From assembly GCA_965221465.1 (NCBI GenBank), contig OZ244892.1, positions 558,001-622,000 on the forward strand: a stretch of 64,000 nt of DNA, read 5' to 3'. The position numbers and the translations under genes are program-made. This DNA comes from Azophilus sp965221465 (GTDB taxonomy: Bacteria > Pseudomonadota > Gammaproteobacteria > Pseudomonadales > Azotimanducaceae). Shown here one piece after another: positions 20,959 to 29,662 of this stretch. The notes beneath the pieces are model-generated. The model was given only the letters and a program-made list of their open reading frames with translations. It was not told where the DNA came from and did no database searches. The number at the start of each line of letters is the position of its first letter. The stretch's first letter is position 1.

Positions 20959-22512
20959 TCAAGGGGATCGATTTGTAGCTTGCTCGACGCGGTATTCCCG
21001 GCGTCGATGGTATTGTTCCACAGGCACCGGCAGCAGCAGATCCAATGGAGATTTGCCATCAACCAGTTCACCCGAAGAATCTGTTGTGCGAGATACCGGA
21101 AGTTGGAAATCGACTATTGATCTAAAGGTCCAATCCGTGGAATGTGCCTGCGGGTAAAGCTGGTATTCGAGCTTTCCATTTGAGGAATACCCGATTGCGC
21201 CGCGAACCCTGGCATACGTGGAGTCCGACGTAGGCGGCACACCGACTACCGTTGCGTCGCCAAAGCGCTTGAGGCGCACAACGAAGTCGTCGCAGGAACT
21301 CGCACAGTCTTCATCGACCACGAGGGTGATGCTTGCGAACTGGGGAGTGCCGTTACTGGGGCTCATCGTCTGCAATTGACACTTTGCATCGGCGCGACAG
21401 AAATCCGCTCTAATGGGGAGAAAAGTTACGCCGGAACAACTTCGTTGATCGTCGGTCAGTACTTGATTGAACCAGGATTCAGCACGATCTGAGCCATAAA
21501 ATATGGCGCTGCGCACTTCCGGGTCGCTGAGCATCGCGCGGTTACACCGGTAACGAACAGGATTGTCAGTGAACCCCTTGTGCACGAGCGCTGCAATCCA
21601 AGCCGTATTCTCTCCTCCCCCTCGGTTGCCTTGCAAGTCAATGACTAGATGGGTTTTGTCGGCCACCTCAAACTCTTCGATCGCGGTTTGAAACTGGTTG
21701 ACGCTCGAGCACATTGTGCCTTCGGCGTGATTGTCGAGGCAGTAGATATCGTCGACCGATGAACTCATCTTTCTTTGGAATTGCCTTATTCGGAGGAGCA
21801 AGACGTCTTCCCTATGGAAGAGACAGACTGCGTTGTCATCGAAGAGTGTCGTCCAATCGGTGTTACGGTCGAACAAAGTGCAGTTGTCTTCGATGTTGTA
21901 CGGGCCGATCGGGTGCCTGTCGATCCACGGTTTTCCGTTGAACGAATGTATCGGTTCGTCGCCGATCGGTCTCGGGAAGATGCCGAATTCCAACCGCTTG
22001 GCCAACTGAAAGGTGCAACTGACTTTGACTGCAAGGTTGCATCGATAGTTGACGTAATCGTCGACCAGTTCCAGGATTGGAACCCCATTAACCTGCGACA
22101 CCTTCTGTCGAGGAATTTGGGGTGAAGAAAAGTGGAAGTCCAACGAAGGTGTGGACAACTCGACGTTTAGATACCTATCGCGCTGTCTCGACCTGGGTTT
22201 TGGACCTGTGCCACGAAAGAAGCTGTGGGAATTGATGAACCCGTCTTCGATCAGCTCGAGTATGTTTTGAAGTTTGCTTGGTGGTTCTCCCGATTCAATC
22301 TGCGCAAATATGTGAGATTTCCAATCGTTCCATGAGACCTCTTTGTTCCGATTTCGTATTTCCTTGCCCTGTGCCTCAATCTGCTCCATTACGTCGAAGA
22401 GCATGGAAACCACGCTCTCAGTTTCGGTAGGTTTCGCTTGGCCAGCAAAGCACGCCATTGTCGCCAGACAAAGCCCCAGCCCGATGAAAGACCTTATTGG
22501 AGAATCGAACAT
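20959..22512 (-). CDS. Secreted S41-family (tail-specific protease-like) peptidase
   Basis: 517 residues starting with a Sec-type signal peptide (FIGLGLCLATMACFAG). The C-terminal third has the S41 core: VIDLQGNRGGGENTAW, then LVVDEDCASSCDDFVVRLK with the probable nucleophile Ser in the ASSCD context, then VVGVPP. The N-terminal half is family-poor and Cys-rich (about ten cysteines in the mature chain), suggesting disulfides and an extracytoplasmic location. The catalytic Lys partner cannot be assigned by eye. It is a single gene transcribed toward hicB. GC is lower than in the adjacent TolB gene, consistent with separate origin. Confidence 0.75.
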   Translation of the reverse strand: MFDSPIRSFIGLGLCLATMACFAGQAKPTETESVVSMLFDVMEQIEAQGKEIRNRNKEVSWNDWKSHIFAQIESGEPPSKLQNILELIEDGFINSHSFFRGTGPKPRSRQRDRYLNVELSTPSLDFHFSSPQIPRQKVSQVNGVPILELVDDYVNYRCNLAVKVSCTFQLAKRLEFGIFPRPIGDEPIHSFNGKPWIDRHPIGPYNIEDNCTLFDRNTDWTTLFDDNAVCLFHREDVLLLRIRQFQRKMSSSVDDIYCLDNHAEGTMCSSVNQFQTAIEEFEVADKTHLVIDLQGNRGGGENTAWIAALVHKGFTDNPVRYRCNRAMLSDPEVRSAIFYGSDRAESWFNQVLTDDQRSCSGVTFLPIRADFCRADAKCQLQTMSPSNGTPQFASITLVVDEDCASSCDDFVVRLKRFGDATVVGVPPTSDSTYARVRGAIGYSSNGKLEYQLYPQAHSTDWTFRSIVDFQLPVSRTTDSSGELVDGKSPLDLLLPVPVEQYHRRREYRVEQATNRSP

Positions 22513-22843
22513 TTCAAATTCTCGATGCAGAACATGGTGCCTTTGTTGCCGTGAACTGCAGCAGACGGGACAAATTCTCTACCGAACAACAAATCTCACG
22601 AATGACCATCATACGGTACTGCAGCAACTCGTCTATCCAGTGTTACTGACAACCGTGTCCTGCTGGTTATCCCGGACTCACAGCAGTGAGGTGGCTCCAG
22701 TTCTCTTGACAGTCCGCCAAGTTGGCATTCGACGCACCGACGCTGGCCGTAAAGAGACGGTATTTCAGGGGAGAGGACAAGCGCAGGGCGGGCTCGTGTG
22801 CGATCGTTGACCCTCCACGACCCGTACTGAATACTAGTCACGT
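22513..22843. other. Intergenic region, mostly unexplained
   Basis: 331 bases between the divergent S41 peptidase and Phd genes. No frame longer than about 80 codons looks protein-like. The last 40 bases belong to the duplicated segment, since similarity to copy 1 begins at about 22802. A TTGACA hexamer occurs near 22707 but no convincing -10 follows. Confidence 0.4.
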
Positions 22844-23080
22844 ATGCAAACGATCAACGCACCGGAACTCAAGGCCCATTGTCTCTCGATTCTCGACCGC
22901 GTGCGCGCAACCGGTGAGCGTGTGGTGGTTTTGAGGCGCGGCCAACCTGTGGCGGAACTCGGCCCGGCCGCCGAAGCGCTCGCCCGCTATCCGCAGATGG
23001 ATTTTCAGGGTACCGTCTCCGTGGTCGGCGACATTCTGGGGCCTGTGCTGCGCGACTGCGATTGGGAAAACAACCATTGA
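22844..23080 (+). CDS. Phd/YefM-family antitoxin, partner toxin decayed
   Basis: 78 residues: QTINAPELKAHCLSILDRV then TGERVVVLRRGQPVAELGP, the typical beta-alpha dimerisation and DNA-binding start of Phd-fold antitoxins. The C-terminal toxin-binding tail follows (MDFQGTVSVVGDILGPV). The stop overlaps the TTG of the PIN stub, the usual translational coupling in these modules. The toxin ends after 13 codons, so this is an orphan antitoxin that may still bind its own operator. It lies 160 bases upstream of the TolB/amidohydrolase gene and could regulate it; that is inference. Confidence 0.85.
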   Translation: MQTINAPELKAHCLSILDRVRATGERVVVLRRGQPVAELGPAAEALARYPQMDFQGTVSVVGDILGPVLRDCDWENNH

Positions 23081-23118
23081 CCGTCGCGCTGCTCGATACG
23101 CACGTGCTTGTCTGGTGA
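23077..23118 (+). pseudogene. PIN-domain toxin stub, copy 2
   Basis: The TTG start overlaps the antitoxin stop and reads LTVALLDTHVLVW before a TGA where copy 1 has TGG. Homology to copy 1 continues for some 40 bases past this stop. The rest of the PIN domain is absent. Confidence 0.75.
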
Positions 23119-23242
23119 CTATACGGCCGAATGCAACTGTCGGCGGGGCAGCGGGATGTTGTCGAATCCGGCGCGGATGGTTAGCGTAAGCCAGCACGCA
23201 CACTTGCCGTGCTACATTGAACGCTTGGGAAGCGGAGGGAGC

Positions 23243-26200
23243 ATGCCCAGTAATTTCAAATCGAGTCATTCCATGAAGTTGCCCGGCCATGCGATTGCCC
23301 TTGCCATGGCGGCAGTCTTGCTGACACCCACATCCGCGCTGGCCGACGAGGAGTCCGACCTGCCCCTGAAGCCGGAACGCGAGGTCGCATTCACCGTCGA
23401 CGAAGCCACCTGGCTCTCCCTGGACGTGTCGCCGGCCGGCGATACGCTCGTCCTCGAGATTCTTGGCGACCTGTACCTGCTGCCCATCGAAGGTGGCAAG
23501 GCGCGCGCCATCACCCGGGGCATGGCCTACGATACGCAACCCCGTTTCTCGCCGGATGGAGAGCGCATCGCTTTTGTCTCCGACCGCGACGGGCCGAATG
23601 CGGTCTGGACGGTAGACCGCGACGGTGGCGATGCGAAGAAGATCGGCAGCGGCGGCGACCGTGCGGACTACGCTTCGCCGAGCTGGTCCCCGGACGGGGA
23701 GCACGTGGTCGTCTCGAAGACCTCCTGGGGGCTGCGCACCTTCGAACTCTGGGCCTACCACATCGATGGCGGGACCGGGGTGCAGATAACCAAGGCGGCC
23801 CCGGCCGGTTCGACGACGCCGAATAACCAGCGCCACAACGCTCTCGGCCCGGTTTATTCCCCCGATGGGCGCTACCTTTACTATTCCGGCAAGTACGGCG
23901 GCTTCGGCTACAACCTGGTGCTGCCGCAATGGCAGATCGTGCGCCGCGACCTGCGCGACAATGTCGACGACGTCGTCACCGCCGCCCAGGGCAGCGCCAT
24001 GCGGCCCCTGCTGTCGCCGGATGGCGGCACGCTGGTGTACGGCACCCGTTACGAACAACAGACGGGGCTCAGGGTGCGCGATCTGGAATCCGGCCGGGAC
24101 AGGTGGCTCGTCTACCCGGTGCAGCGGGACGAACAGGAATCGCGATTCACTCGAGACCTGCTGCCGGGTTACGCCTTCACGCCGGACGGCGGCTCTTTGA
24201 TCTTTACCGCGGATGGCGGCATTCGCAGCGTCGATCTGGCCACCGGGGAAGTGGCGGAAATCCCGTTCGAAGCGCCGGTTGAACTGGAACTCGGCGCCAG
24301 TCTTCAATTTCCGTACCGAATTGGCCTGGGGCCGGTCAAGGCGCGGCTGCTCGAAGCGCCCTCCGTCTCGCCCGACGGCGGCAAAATCGCCTTTTCGGTG
24401 TTCACCCGCATCCATGTCCACGATTTCGACAGTGGCGAGTCGAGGGCCGTGTCGCCGGAGGGGTTGCAGGCTTTCCACCCGGCCTGGTCGCCCGACGGAC
24501 GCCACCTGGCCTTTGTCAGCTGGGGTGCGCGGGGTGGTCATGTCTGGCGGATGCGCGCCAACGGCAGGGGCGAGCCTCGGCAGGTGTCGCAGCAATCGGC
24601 GTTTTTCTCCGACCCGGCCTGGTCGCCGGACGGCGAGCGCATCGTCGCCCTGCGCGCGGCAAGTTACGACCGGCTCTACCGGGAAAACGATTTTGGCGCG
24701 CCGGTGGGTTCCGATCTGGTCTGGTTGCCGGCGGCCGGGGGCGCGGCATCGTTGATCATGCCATCGCGGGGCTACGGCGCGCCGCATTTCGGGCCGGAGG
24801 CCGATCGCGTTTACGTTTATGCTTCGGGCGGCCTCTTCGGGTCGCCGGGGGCGTCGGGGCTGATTTCCCTGCGATTCGACGGCACCGACCGGCGGTTGCT
24901 GATGAAGGCGACCGGGCCGGGCATCTACTTCTCCGACGAACCCGTGCCGGCGGCGGACGTGCGGGTATCTCCCGACGGCGCCCACGCGCTGGTGCACCAC
25001 GCCAACCAGCTCTACCTGCTGCGCTTGCTGAATCCCTACGCAAACGACCTCACCATCGACATCGGCAATCCATCCCTGCCGCTGTCCCGCGTCACCGACA
25101 TCGGCGCGGATTTCTTCGGCTGGTCTGCCGGCGGGGCCGAGTTTTTCTGGAGCACCGGGCACGCCGTGCACTCGCGCAACGTTGCCGATGTCTCATTCGA
25201 GAAGAAGGACGACGACAAGAAGGCGGGCTCTGCCGAAGCGCACCCGGACGAACCCGGCGACGGTGAGGGTCAGAAGGAAAGCAACGGGGGCGAGGACAGC
25301 GCCGAAGAGAACGCGACTTCGGATTCGGAGAACGACAACCCGCAGTCCGTTGCGGAAAACGACGACGCGACAACCGCAGAGGAAGACGAGCCGCTGCTGG
25401 AAGAACACGAGTCGGTACGTTCGCGCACCATCGAGATCTACCGCCCCCGACACCGCCCCGAAGGTCGACTGGCGCTGACCGGCGCCCGCATCCTGACGAT
25501 GGAAGAGGGCGCGGCACCGATCGAAGACGGCATCGTGCTGATCGATGGGGACCGCATCGATGCGGTGGGCGCCGGAAGCGAGGTCACCATTCCGGACGAT
25601 GCCACCGTTATCGATCTGGCGGGCAAGACGATCGCCCCCGGTTATGTCGATACCCACGCCCACTTCCGCCCGTTGCGCCGCGTGCTCGATACCACCAATG
25701 CCGCTTTCCTGGCGAACCTGGCGTACGGCGTGACCACGGGGCTTGACGTGCAGCCGAGCACAACGGATATCCTGGCCTACGAAGACCTCATCGATGCCGG
25801 TTACATGATCGGGCCGAGGGCGCTTTCCACCGGCCCGGGCATCTTCCTCAATAACGAGTTTTCTTCCGCTCGGCACGCTGAAGCGGTGTTGCGACGCTAT
25901 CGGGAGCACTACCGGGTGCGCAACCTGAAAGCCTATATCTCCGGCAATCGCAAGCAGCGCCATTGGCTCGCCCAGGCGGCCAGGAAACTGAAGCTCATGC
26001 CCACCACCGAGGGGGCGCTGGATATGAAGCTGGACATGACCCACGCGATCGACGGGTTCAGCGGCAACGAGCACAACTTTCCGGTGGTGGACCTGTACGA
26101 GGATACCGTGCAACTGGTGGCGCGCTCCGGCATGAGCTATACGCCGACCCTGCTGGTGACCTATGGCGGCCCCTGGGCGGAAAACTGGTTCTACAGCCAG

Positions 26201-26695
26201 GAATCGCCCCACGACGACGAGAAACTCAGGCGCTTCACTCCGATGCCGCTACTGGCGTCGCGAACGCTGCGGCGCATGTGGTTTCACGAGCGCGAATACA
26301 ATTTCTCCCGGGTTGCCGCCCAGGCGGCCAAGATCATTCGCGCGGGCGGCCGGGTCGGTGTCGGTTCCCATGGGCAGCTACAGGGGCTCAGCTACCACTG
26401 GGAACTGTGGGCGCTGGCGAGCGGAGGGCTGACCAACATGGAGGCGCTGACGGCAGCGACCCGTCACGGTGCGGAAATCATCGGCATTGCCGATGACATC
26501 GGCACGGTGGCGCCGGGCAGGCTCGCCGACCTCGTGGTGCTGAACGAGAACCCGCTTGCCGACATCCGCAACACGGCAGACCTGAACCTGGTGGTCAAGG
26601 GCGGCGAGGTATTCGACGCGGCCACCCTCGACCAGGTCTGGCCGCGGCAGGCGAAACTGCCCGACCAGTGGTGGTGGGAGACGGGGCCCGAATAG
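23243..26695 (+). CDS. Secreted TolB-propeller/amidohydrolase fusion
   Basis: 1150 residues from ATG 23243 after GGAGGG. A signal peptide ends near SALADEE. Residues 40-645 are WD40-like/PD40 beta-propeller blades with repeated signatures (FSPDGERIAF, WSPDGEHVVV, VSPDGGKIAF, WSPDGRHLAF, WSPDGERIVA, VSPDGAHALV). Residues 651-727 are a highly acidic low-complexity linker. Residues 735-1150 are an amidohydrolase: GARILTMEEG, then the metal-binding HxH in GYVDTHAHFRP, and a C-terminal GRLADLVVLNENPL. Related periplasmic proteins are annotated as amidohydrolases acting on peptides or cyclic amides; the substrate here is unknown. A decayed copy lies 4.7 kb upstream. GC is high, as in region 1. Confidence 0.9.
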   Translation: MPSNFKSSHSMKLPGHAIALAMAAVLLTPTSALADEESDLPLKPEREVAFTVDEATWLSLDVSPAGDTLVLEILGDLYLLPIEGGKARAITRGMAYDTQPRFSPDGERIAFVSDRDGPNAVWTVDRDGGDAKKIGSGGDRADYASPSWSPDGEHVVVSKTSWGLRTFELWAYHIDGGTGVQITKAAPAGSTTPNNQRHNALGPVYSPDGRYLYYSGKYGGFGYNLVLPQWQIVRRDLRDNVDDVVTAAQGSAMRPLLSPDGGTLVYGTRYEQQTGLRVRDLESGRDRWLVYPVQRDEQESRFTRDLLPGYAFTPDGGSLIFTADGGIRSVDLATGEVAEIPFEAPVELELGASLQFPYRIGLGPVKARLLEAPSVSPDGGKIAFSVFTRIHVHDFDSGESRAVSPEGLQAFHPAWSPDGRHLAFVSWGARGGHVWRMRANGRGEPRQVSQQSAFFSDPAWSPDGERIVALRAASYDRLYRENDFGAPVGSDLVWLPAAGGAASLIMPSRGYGAPHFGPEADRVYVYASGGLFGSPGASGLISLRFDGTDRRLLMKATGPGIYFSDEPVPAADVRVSPDGAHALVHHANQLYLLRLLNPYANDLTIDIGNPSLPLSRVTDIGADFFGWSAGGAEFFWSTGHAVHSRNVADVSFEKKDDDKKAGSAEAHPDEPGDGEGQKESNGGEDSAEENATSDSENDNPQSVAENDDATTAEEDEPLLEEHESVRSRTIEIYRPRHRPEGRLALTGARILTMEEGAAPIEDGIVLIDGDRIDAVGAGSEVTIPDDATVIDLAGKTIAPGYVDTHAHFRPLRRVLDTTNAAFLANLAYGVTTGLDVQPSTTDILAYEDLIDAGYMIGPRALSTGPGIFLNNEFSSARHAEAVLRRYREHYRVRNLKAYISGNRKQRHWLAQAARKLKLMPTTEGALDMKLDMTHAIDGFSGNEHNFPVVDLYEDTVQLVARSGMSYTPTLLVTYGGPWAENWFYSQESPHDDEKLRRFTPMPLLASRTLRRMWFHEREYNFSRVAAQAAKIIRAGGRVGVGSHGQLQGLSYHWELWALASGGLTNMEALTAATRHGAEIIGIADDIGTVAPGRLADLVVLNENPLADIRNTADLNLVVKGGEVFDAATLDQVWPRQAKLPDQWWWETGPE

Positions 26696-26701
26696 CGCCG
26701 C

Positions 26702-27961
26702 TCAGGCCGAGCCGCCGTACTTTCTGAGTTCCGCCCTGCCGACGACCAGGTGGTGCACCTCGTCCGGCCCGTCGGCCAGCCGCAGGGTGCGTTGCCCGGT
26801 GTACATGTCGGCCAACGGCGTCCATTGGGAGACCCCGGTGGCGCCGTGAATCTGTATGGCATCGTCGATGATGCGGCAGACCCGCTCGGGAACCATGGCC
26901 TTGACCATGTGCACCCAGACCCGCGCCTCCTGGTTGCCGAGCACATCCATGGCCTTGGCGGCCTGCAACACCATCAGCCGCATGGCCTCGATCTCGATGC
27001 GTGCCCTGGAGATGACCTCGATGTTCTTGCCGAGTTGGGCGATGGGCTTGCCGAATGCCTCCCGGCCGAGACCCCGGCGCACCATCAGATCGAGGGCCTT
27101 TTCGGCCTGGCCGATGGAGCGCATGCAGTGGTGAATGCGACCCGGGCCCAGGCGCACCTGGGAAATCTCGAAACCCCGGCCCTCGCCGAGCAGGATGTTC
27201 TCTTCAGGTACGCGCACGTTGTCGAACCGGATGTGCATGTGGCCGTGGGGCGCATCGTCGTGCCCGAAGACGTGCATCGGACCCAGGATCTCCACCCCAG
27301 GCGTGTCGATGGGAACCAGTATCTGTGACTGTTGGCGGTGCGGCGCCGCGTCGGGGCTGGTTTTCACCATGGTGATCATGATCTTGCAGCGTGGGTCGCC
27401 GGCGCCGGAAATGTAGTACTTCTCGCCGTCGATCACCCACTCGCCGTTCTCGAGCACCGCCCGGGTGCCGATGTTCTTGGCGTCCGAAGAGGCGAGGTTG
27501 GGTTCCGTCATCGCGTAGGCCGAGCGGATCTCTCCATTCAGCAGGGGCTTCAGCCACTTCTCTTTCTGCTCCGGCGTGCCGACCCGCTCTAGAACCTCCA
27601 TGTTGCCGGTATCGGGGGCGCTGCAGTTCAGCGATTCCGAAGCCAGCGGGCTCTTGCCGAGTTCCGCGGCGATATAGGCGTAATCCAGGTTCTTCAGGCC
27701 CTCGCCGGTATCGGCATCGGGCAGGAAGAAATTCCACAACCCCGATTCCTTGGCCTTGTTCTTGGCCCCTTCCAGCAGTTCGAGCTGCCCGGGCGCCCAG
27801 CTCCACCGGTTCTCGCGGCCCTCGCCCAGGCGATAGAACTCCTCGGTGATCGGGTCGACGTTCTCGGCGATGTGCTTCTTCACCGCATCCAGGAGCGGTA
27901 TGGCTTCCTCGGACATCGTCAGGTTGTACAGGTCGGCGTTCAGGCCATTGTCGTCGGACAT
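26702..27961 (-). CDS. Acyl-CoA dehydrogenase (ACAD10/11-like)
   Basis: 419 residues, typical length. The FAD/substrate region shows AYAMTEPNLASSDAKNIGT and GEWVIDGEKYYISGAGDPRC; the C-terminal helical domain has GREAFGKPIAQLGKNIEVISRARIEIEAMRLM and IHGATGVSQWTPLADMYTGQRTLRLADGPDEVHH. It oxidises an acyl-CoA to the 2-enoyl-CoA with electrons passed to ETF. The gene is convergent with the TolB fusion, with six bases between stops. No adjacent beta-oxidation genes are present, so the chain length handled is open. Confidence 0.93.
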   Translation of the reverse strand: MSDDNGLNADLYNLTMSEEAIPLLDAVKKHIAENVDPITEEFYRLGEGRENRWSWAPGQLELLEGAKNKAKESGLWNFFLPDADTGEGLKNLDYAYIAAELGKSPLASESLNCSAPDTGNMEVLERVGTPEQKEKWLKPLLNGEIRSAYAMTEPNLASSDAKNIGTRAVLENGEWVIDGEKYYISGAGDPRCKIMITMVKTSPDAAPHRQQSQILVPIDTPGVEILGPMHVFGHDDAPHGHMHIRFDNVRVPEENILLGEGRGFEISQVRLGPGRIHHCMRSIGQAEKALDLMVRRGLGREAFGKPIAQLGKNIEVISRARIEIEAMRLMVLQAAKAMDVLGNQEARVWVHMVKAMVPERVCRIIDDAIQIHGATGVSQWTPLADMYTGQRTLRLADGPDEVHHLVVGRAELRKYGGSA

Positions 27962-28052
27962 GAGGTTCCCCCGTAATGGTGCGTTACTGCCAGTGGCGGC
28001 ATTCTAGCGGACGGACGGGGGTAGGCTCAAAAGCGGTTTGGCGGTGGTGTAG

Positions 28053-28160
28053 TCAGGTGCAAGGAGGGGACTCGCCCCATTGGAATTCCTCGAGCTTATG
28101 AGCTTGCTTCAACACGTCAGGCCGCCTCAAGGCTGGCAAACTGCTGCCGTCGTCATTCAT
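28053..28160 (-). pseudogene. TacT-type GNAT toxin stub
   Basis: The ATG at 28160 overlaps the tacA stop, the normal gene arrangement. The frame reads LPALRRPDVLKQAHKLEEFQWGESP, resembling the first residues of GNAT toxins (Pro-rich start, then L-x-x-x-H-x-L-x-x-F-x-x-GE). It stops after 35 codons where the family has about 160. All acetyl-CoA-binding motifs are missing. Confidence 0.55.
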
Positions 28161-28446
28161 CCCAGGGAGCTGGAGTTGCGAGAAGCGATTTTAGACGATC
28201 GTTGGGTGCCGGCGGTTCGTCGAGCAATGCCGCAAATGCGGCGAATTGATCTGGACCGAGCCGGAAAAGGACGCGGTCGAGCAAGGTGTCCTCGGCGGCA
28301 GAGCGCGCTGCTTCCAACATGAATTCAGAACGATTCTTGCCCCGTCTTGCGGCCGCATGGTCGATCAAGTCACGATCGCTGGGGCTGACGCGCAAATTGA
28401 TCAAGACCTTGCGTGGCGGCGAAGATTGCGAATGGAGTTGCGTCAT
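28153..28446 (-). CDS. tacA: TacA-type DUF1778 antitoxin, toxin truncated
   Basis: 97 residues. The ribbon-helix-helix part reads KVLINLRVSPSDRDLIDHAAARRGKNRSEFMLEAA, diagnostic of DUF1778. The C-terminal half (LFRLGPDQFAAFAALLDEPP) is the toxin-neutralising tail. TacA proteins bind and repress their operator and block a GNAT toxin that acetylates charged tRNA. The partner gene starts at the expected overlap but is only a stub, so this antitoxin is orphaned. Confidence 0.88.
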   Translation of the reverse strand: MTQLHSQSSPPRKVLINLRVSPSDRDLIDHAAARRGKNRSEFMLEAARSAAEDTLLDRVLFRLGPDQFAAFAALLDEPPAPNDRLKSLLATPAPWDE

Positions 28447-28838
28447 GATTTTGGGTTATAAGCCTTGGAAGGACCAACGTAATGACAATGGATAGACAAA
28501 TCAATGGCTATGTCACCGCCTTGGATTGCGGTGCTTGCAGTTTGGGGCGACCATGCCGTGGAAGCAGTTGAGGATCAGGCTTGGACGCGCGCCCTGCTCG
28601 CCGTCAACGTGCTGATCGCCCTGATGGAAACCCGAGTCGTTCATCACGAACAACCCGGTAAGTGGCTCCGCGACAATGTTCGCCATGGATGGGCGACCTG
28701 CCCGATCACCGTGGCGCCCGGCGCCAACGATCGCAGCCTTTGCGTGGTCTGACGTATGGCGACCGGATTGGAGAAAACGGACTTCCACCGAGGTTTTCCT
28801 CTTTCCCAATTCGGTGAACCCGTGGACCGTCTGTGATT
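28447..28838. other. Intergenic region holding a decayed toxin gene
   Basis: 392 bases between tacA and the SDR gene. Apart from the VapC-like remnant at about 28585-28752, nothing is recognised. Antisense frames across the same bases carry no family motif. Confidence 0.4.
28585..28752 (+). pseudogene. VapC-like PIN toxin remnant, catalytic Asp lost
   Basis: The frame reads RALLAVNVLIALMETRVVHHEQPGK, then GWATCPIT. Intact members of this VapC group read RALLDVNVLIAL...HH...W...GWATCPIT and continue for about 80 more residues. Here the first catalytic Asp is Ala, and after CPIT the frame turns into unrelated residues and stops. A family-like continuation (ENG) can be seen in another frame about 60 bases on. 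No antitoxin gene is visible upstream. Confidence 0.5.
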
Positions 28839-29651
28839 CTAAGAGGCGGTGCTTTCCAGAGACATGCTGGTGTAGCCACCGTCCACGATCAGATTCTGAC
28901 CCGTAATCCACCGCGCATTTGAACTGGCGAGAAAGAACATTGCCTCCGCAATGTCTGCGGGTTCTCCGGCTCGCTGAATAGGTTGAGCAGTGGCCATCAT
29001 CGGTTTCACTTGCTCAATCATGCTGGCCTCTCCAGCCGGTGCGCCATCGGGGAACATGGTGTCGACCAACAATTGTGTTGGGACGCCACCTGGACTGACA
29101 CAGTTTATGCGAATGCCGTCGACTGCGAGTTGAGACGAGACGCTCTTTGTCCAGTGAATCACCGCCGCCTTCAGGGCGCTGTAAACAAATCCATCCTTGC
29201 TGGACGAGACGACGCCTCGAACACTAGTCGTGTTCAGAATCACGCCCCCGCCCTGGGCGCGCATGATGGGTACCACAAATCGCGTTGCGGTCATCGCAGA
29301 CAACATCAAAACCTTAAACACCATCACAGCTTTGTCTTCGGCCAGGTTTTCCAAAGTGCTGGTATCTGCAATTCCGGCGTTGTTGATGAGGCAGTCAACG
29401 CGTCCGGAAGTTGCATGAACCGTTGAGATGCAATCCGAGACTTGTTGCATATCCGCAACATCAGTCTTGACAAACCAAGCAGTCTCTCTACCTAGCGACT
29501 CGGCAAGATTGGCGCCTTCATCTTCATCCACATCGGCGATGAAAACACTGGCGCCTTCTCTCGCGAACCTCTCGACAATGCCTCGCCCAATGCCATTGGC
29601 TCCGCCGGTAACTATGACAGTCTTACCCGTAAACTCAGCCACGCTTGTCAC
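28839..29651 (-). CDS. SDR-family oxidoreductase, last gene of the hyuA operon
   Basis: About 270 residues. It has the NAD(P) loop TGGANGIG, NNAG (LINNAGIADTS), a catalytic Ser in NTTSVRG and YxxxK (YSALKAA), then RINCVSPGG. Asp in FIADVDED after beta-2 suggests NAD(H) preference. These enzymes oxidise alcohols or reduce ketones. GTG at 29651 is the likely start (TTG at 29657 and GTG at 29642 are alternatives), 11 bases after the hydrolase stop. This fits co-transcription with the P450 and hydrolase, and oxidation of a hydroxyl made by the P450 would be a natural step (inference). A fossil of a similar SDR C-terminus lies at 43.0-43.2 kb. Confidence 0.9.
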   Translation of the reverse strand: MTSVAEFTGKTVIVTGGANGIGRGIVERFAREGASVFIADVDEDEGANLAESLGRETAWFVKTDVADMQQVSDCISTVHATSGRVDCLINNAGIADTSTLENLAEDKAVMVFKVLMLSAMTATRFVVPIMRAQGGGVILNTTSVRGVVSSSKDGFVYSALKAAVIHWTKSVSSQLAVDGIRINCVSPGGVPTQLLVDTMFPDGAPAGEASMIEQVKPMMATAQPIQRAGEPADIAEAMFFLASSNARWITGQNLIVDGGYTSMSLESTAS

Positions 29652-29662
29652 CCGCAATCCGT

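Larger units (their letters stand above)
22802..25196 (+). repeat. Duplicated segment, copy 2 (largely intact)
   Basis: This is the reference copy for 18147-19600. It contains the intact antitoxin, a PIN stub and the 5' two thirds of the TolB/amidohydrolase gene. Both copies share the truncated PIN gene, so toxin loss preceded the duplication. Confidence 0.9.

Noticed and set aside
22838..25171. Minus-strand open frame of 777 codons antisense to the TolB/amidohydrolase gene
   Set aside because: It mirrors the third-position GC bias of the sense gene, has no motif, and crosses the antitoxin gene; the sense strand has a signal peptide, propeller signatures and a ribosome site.
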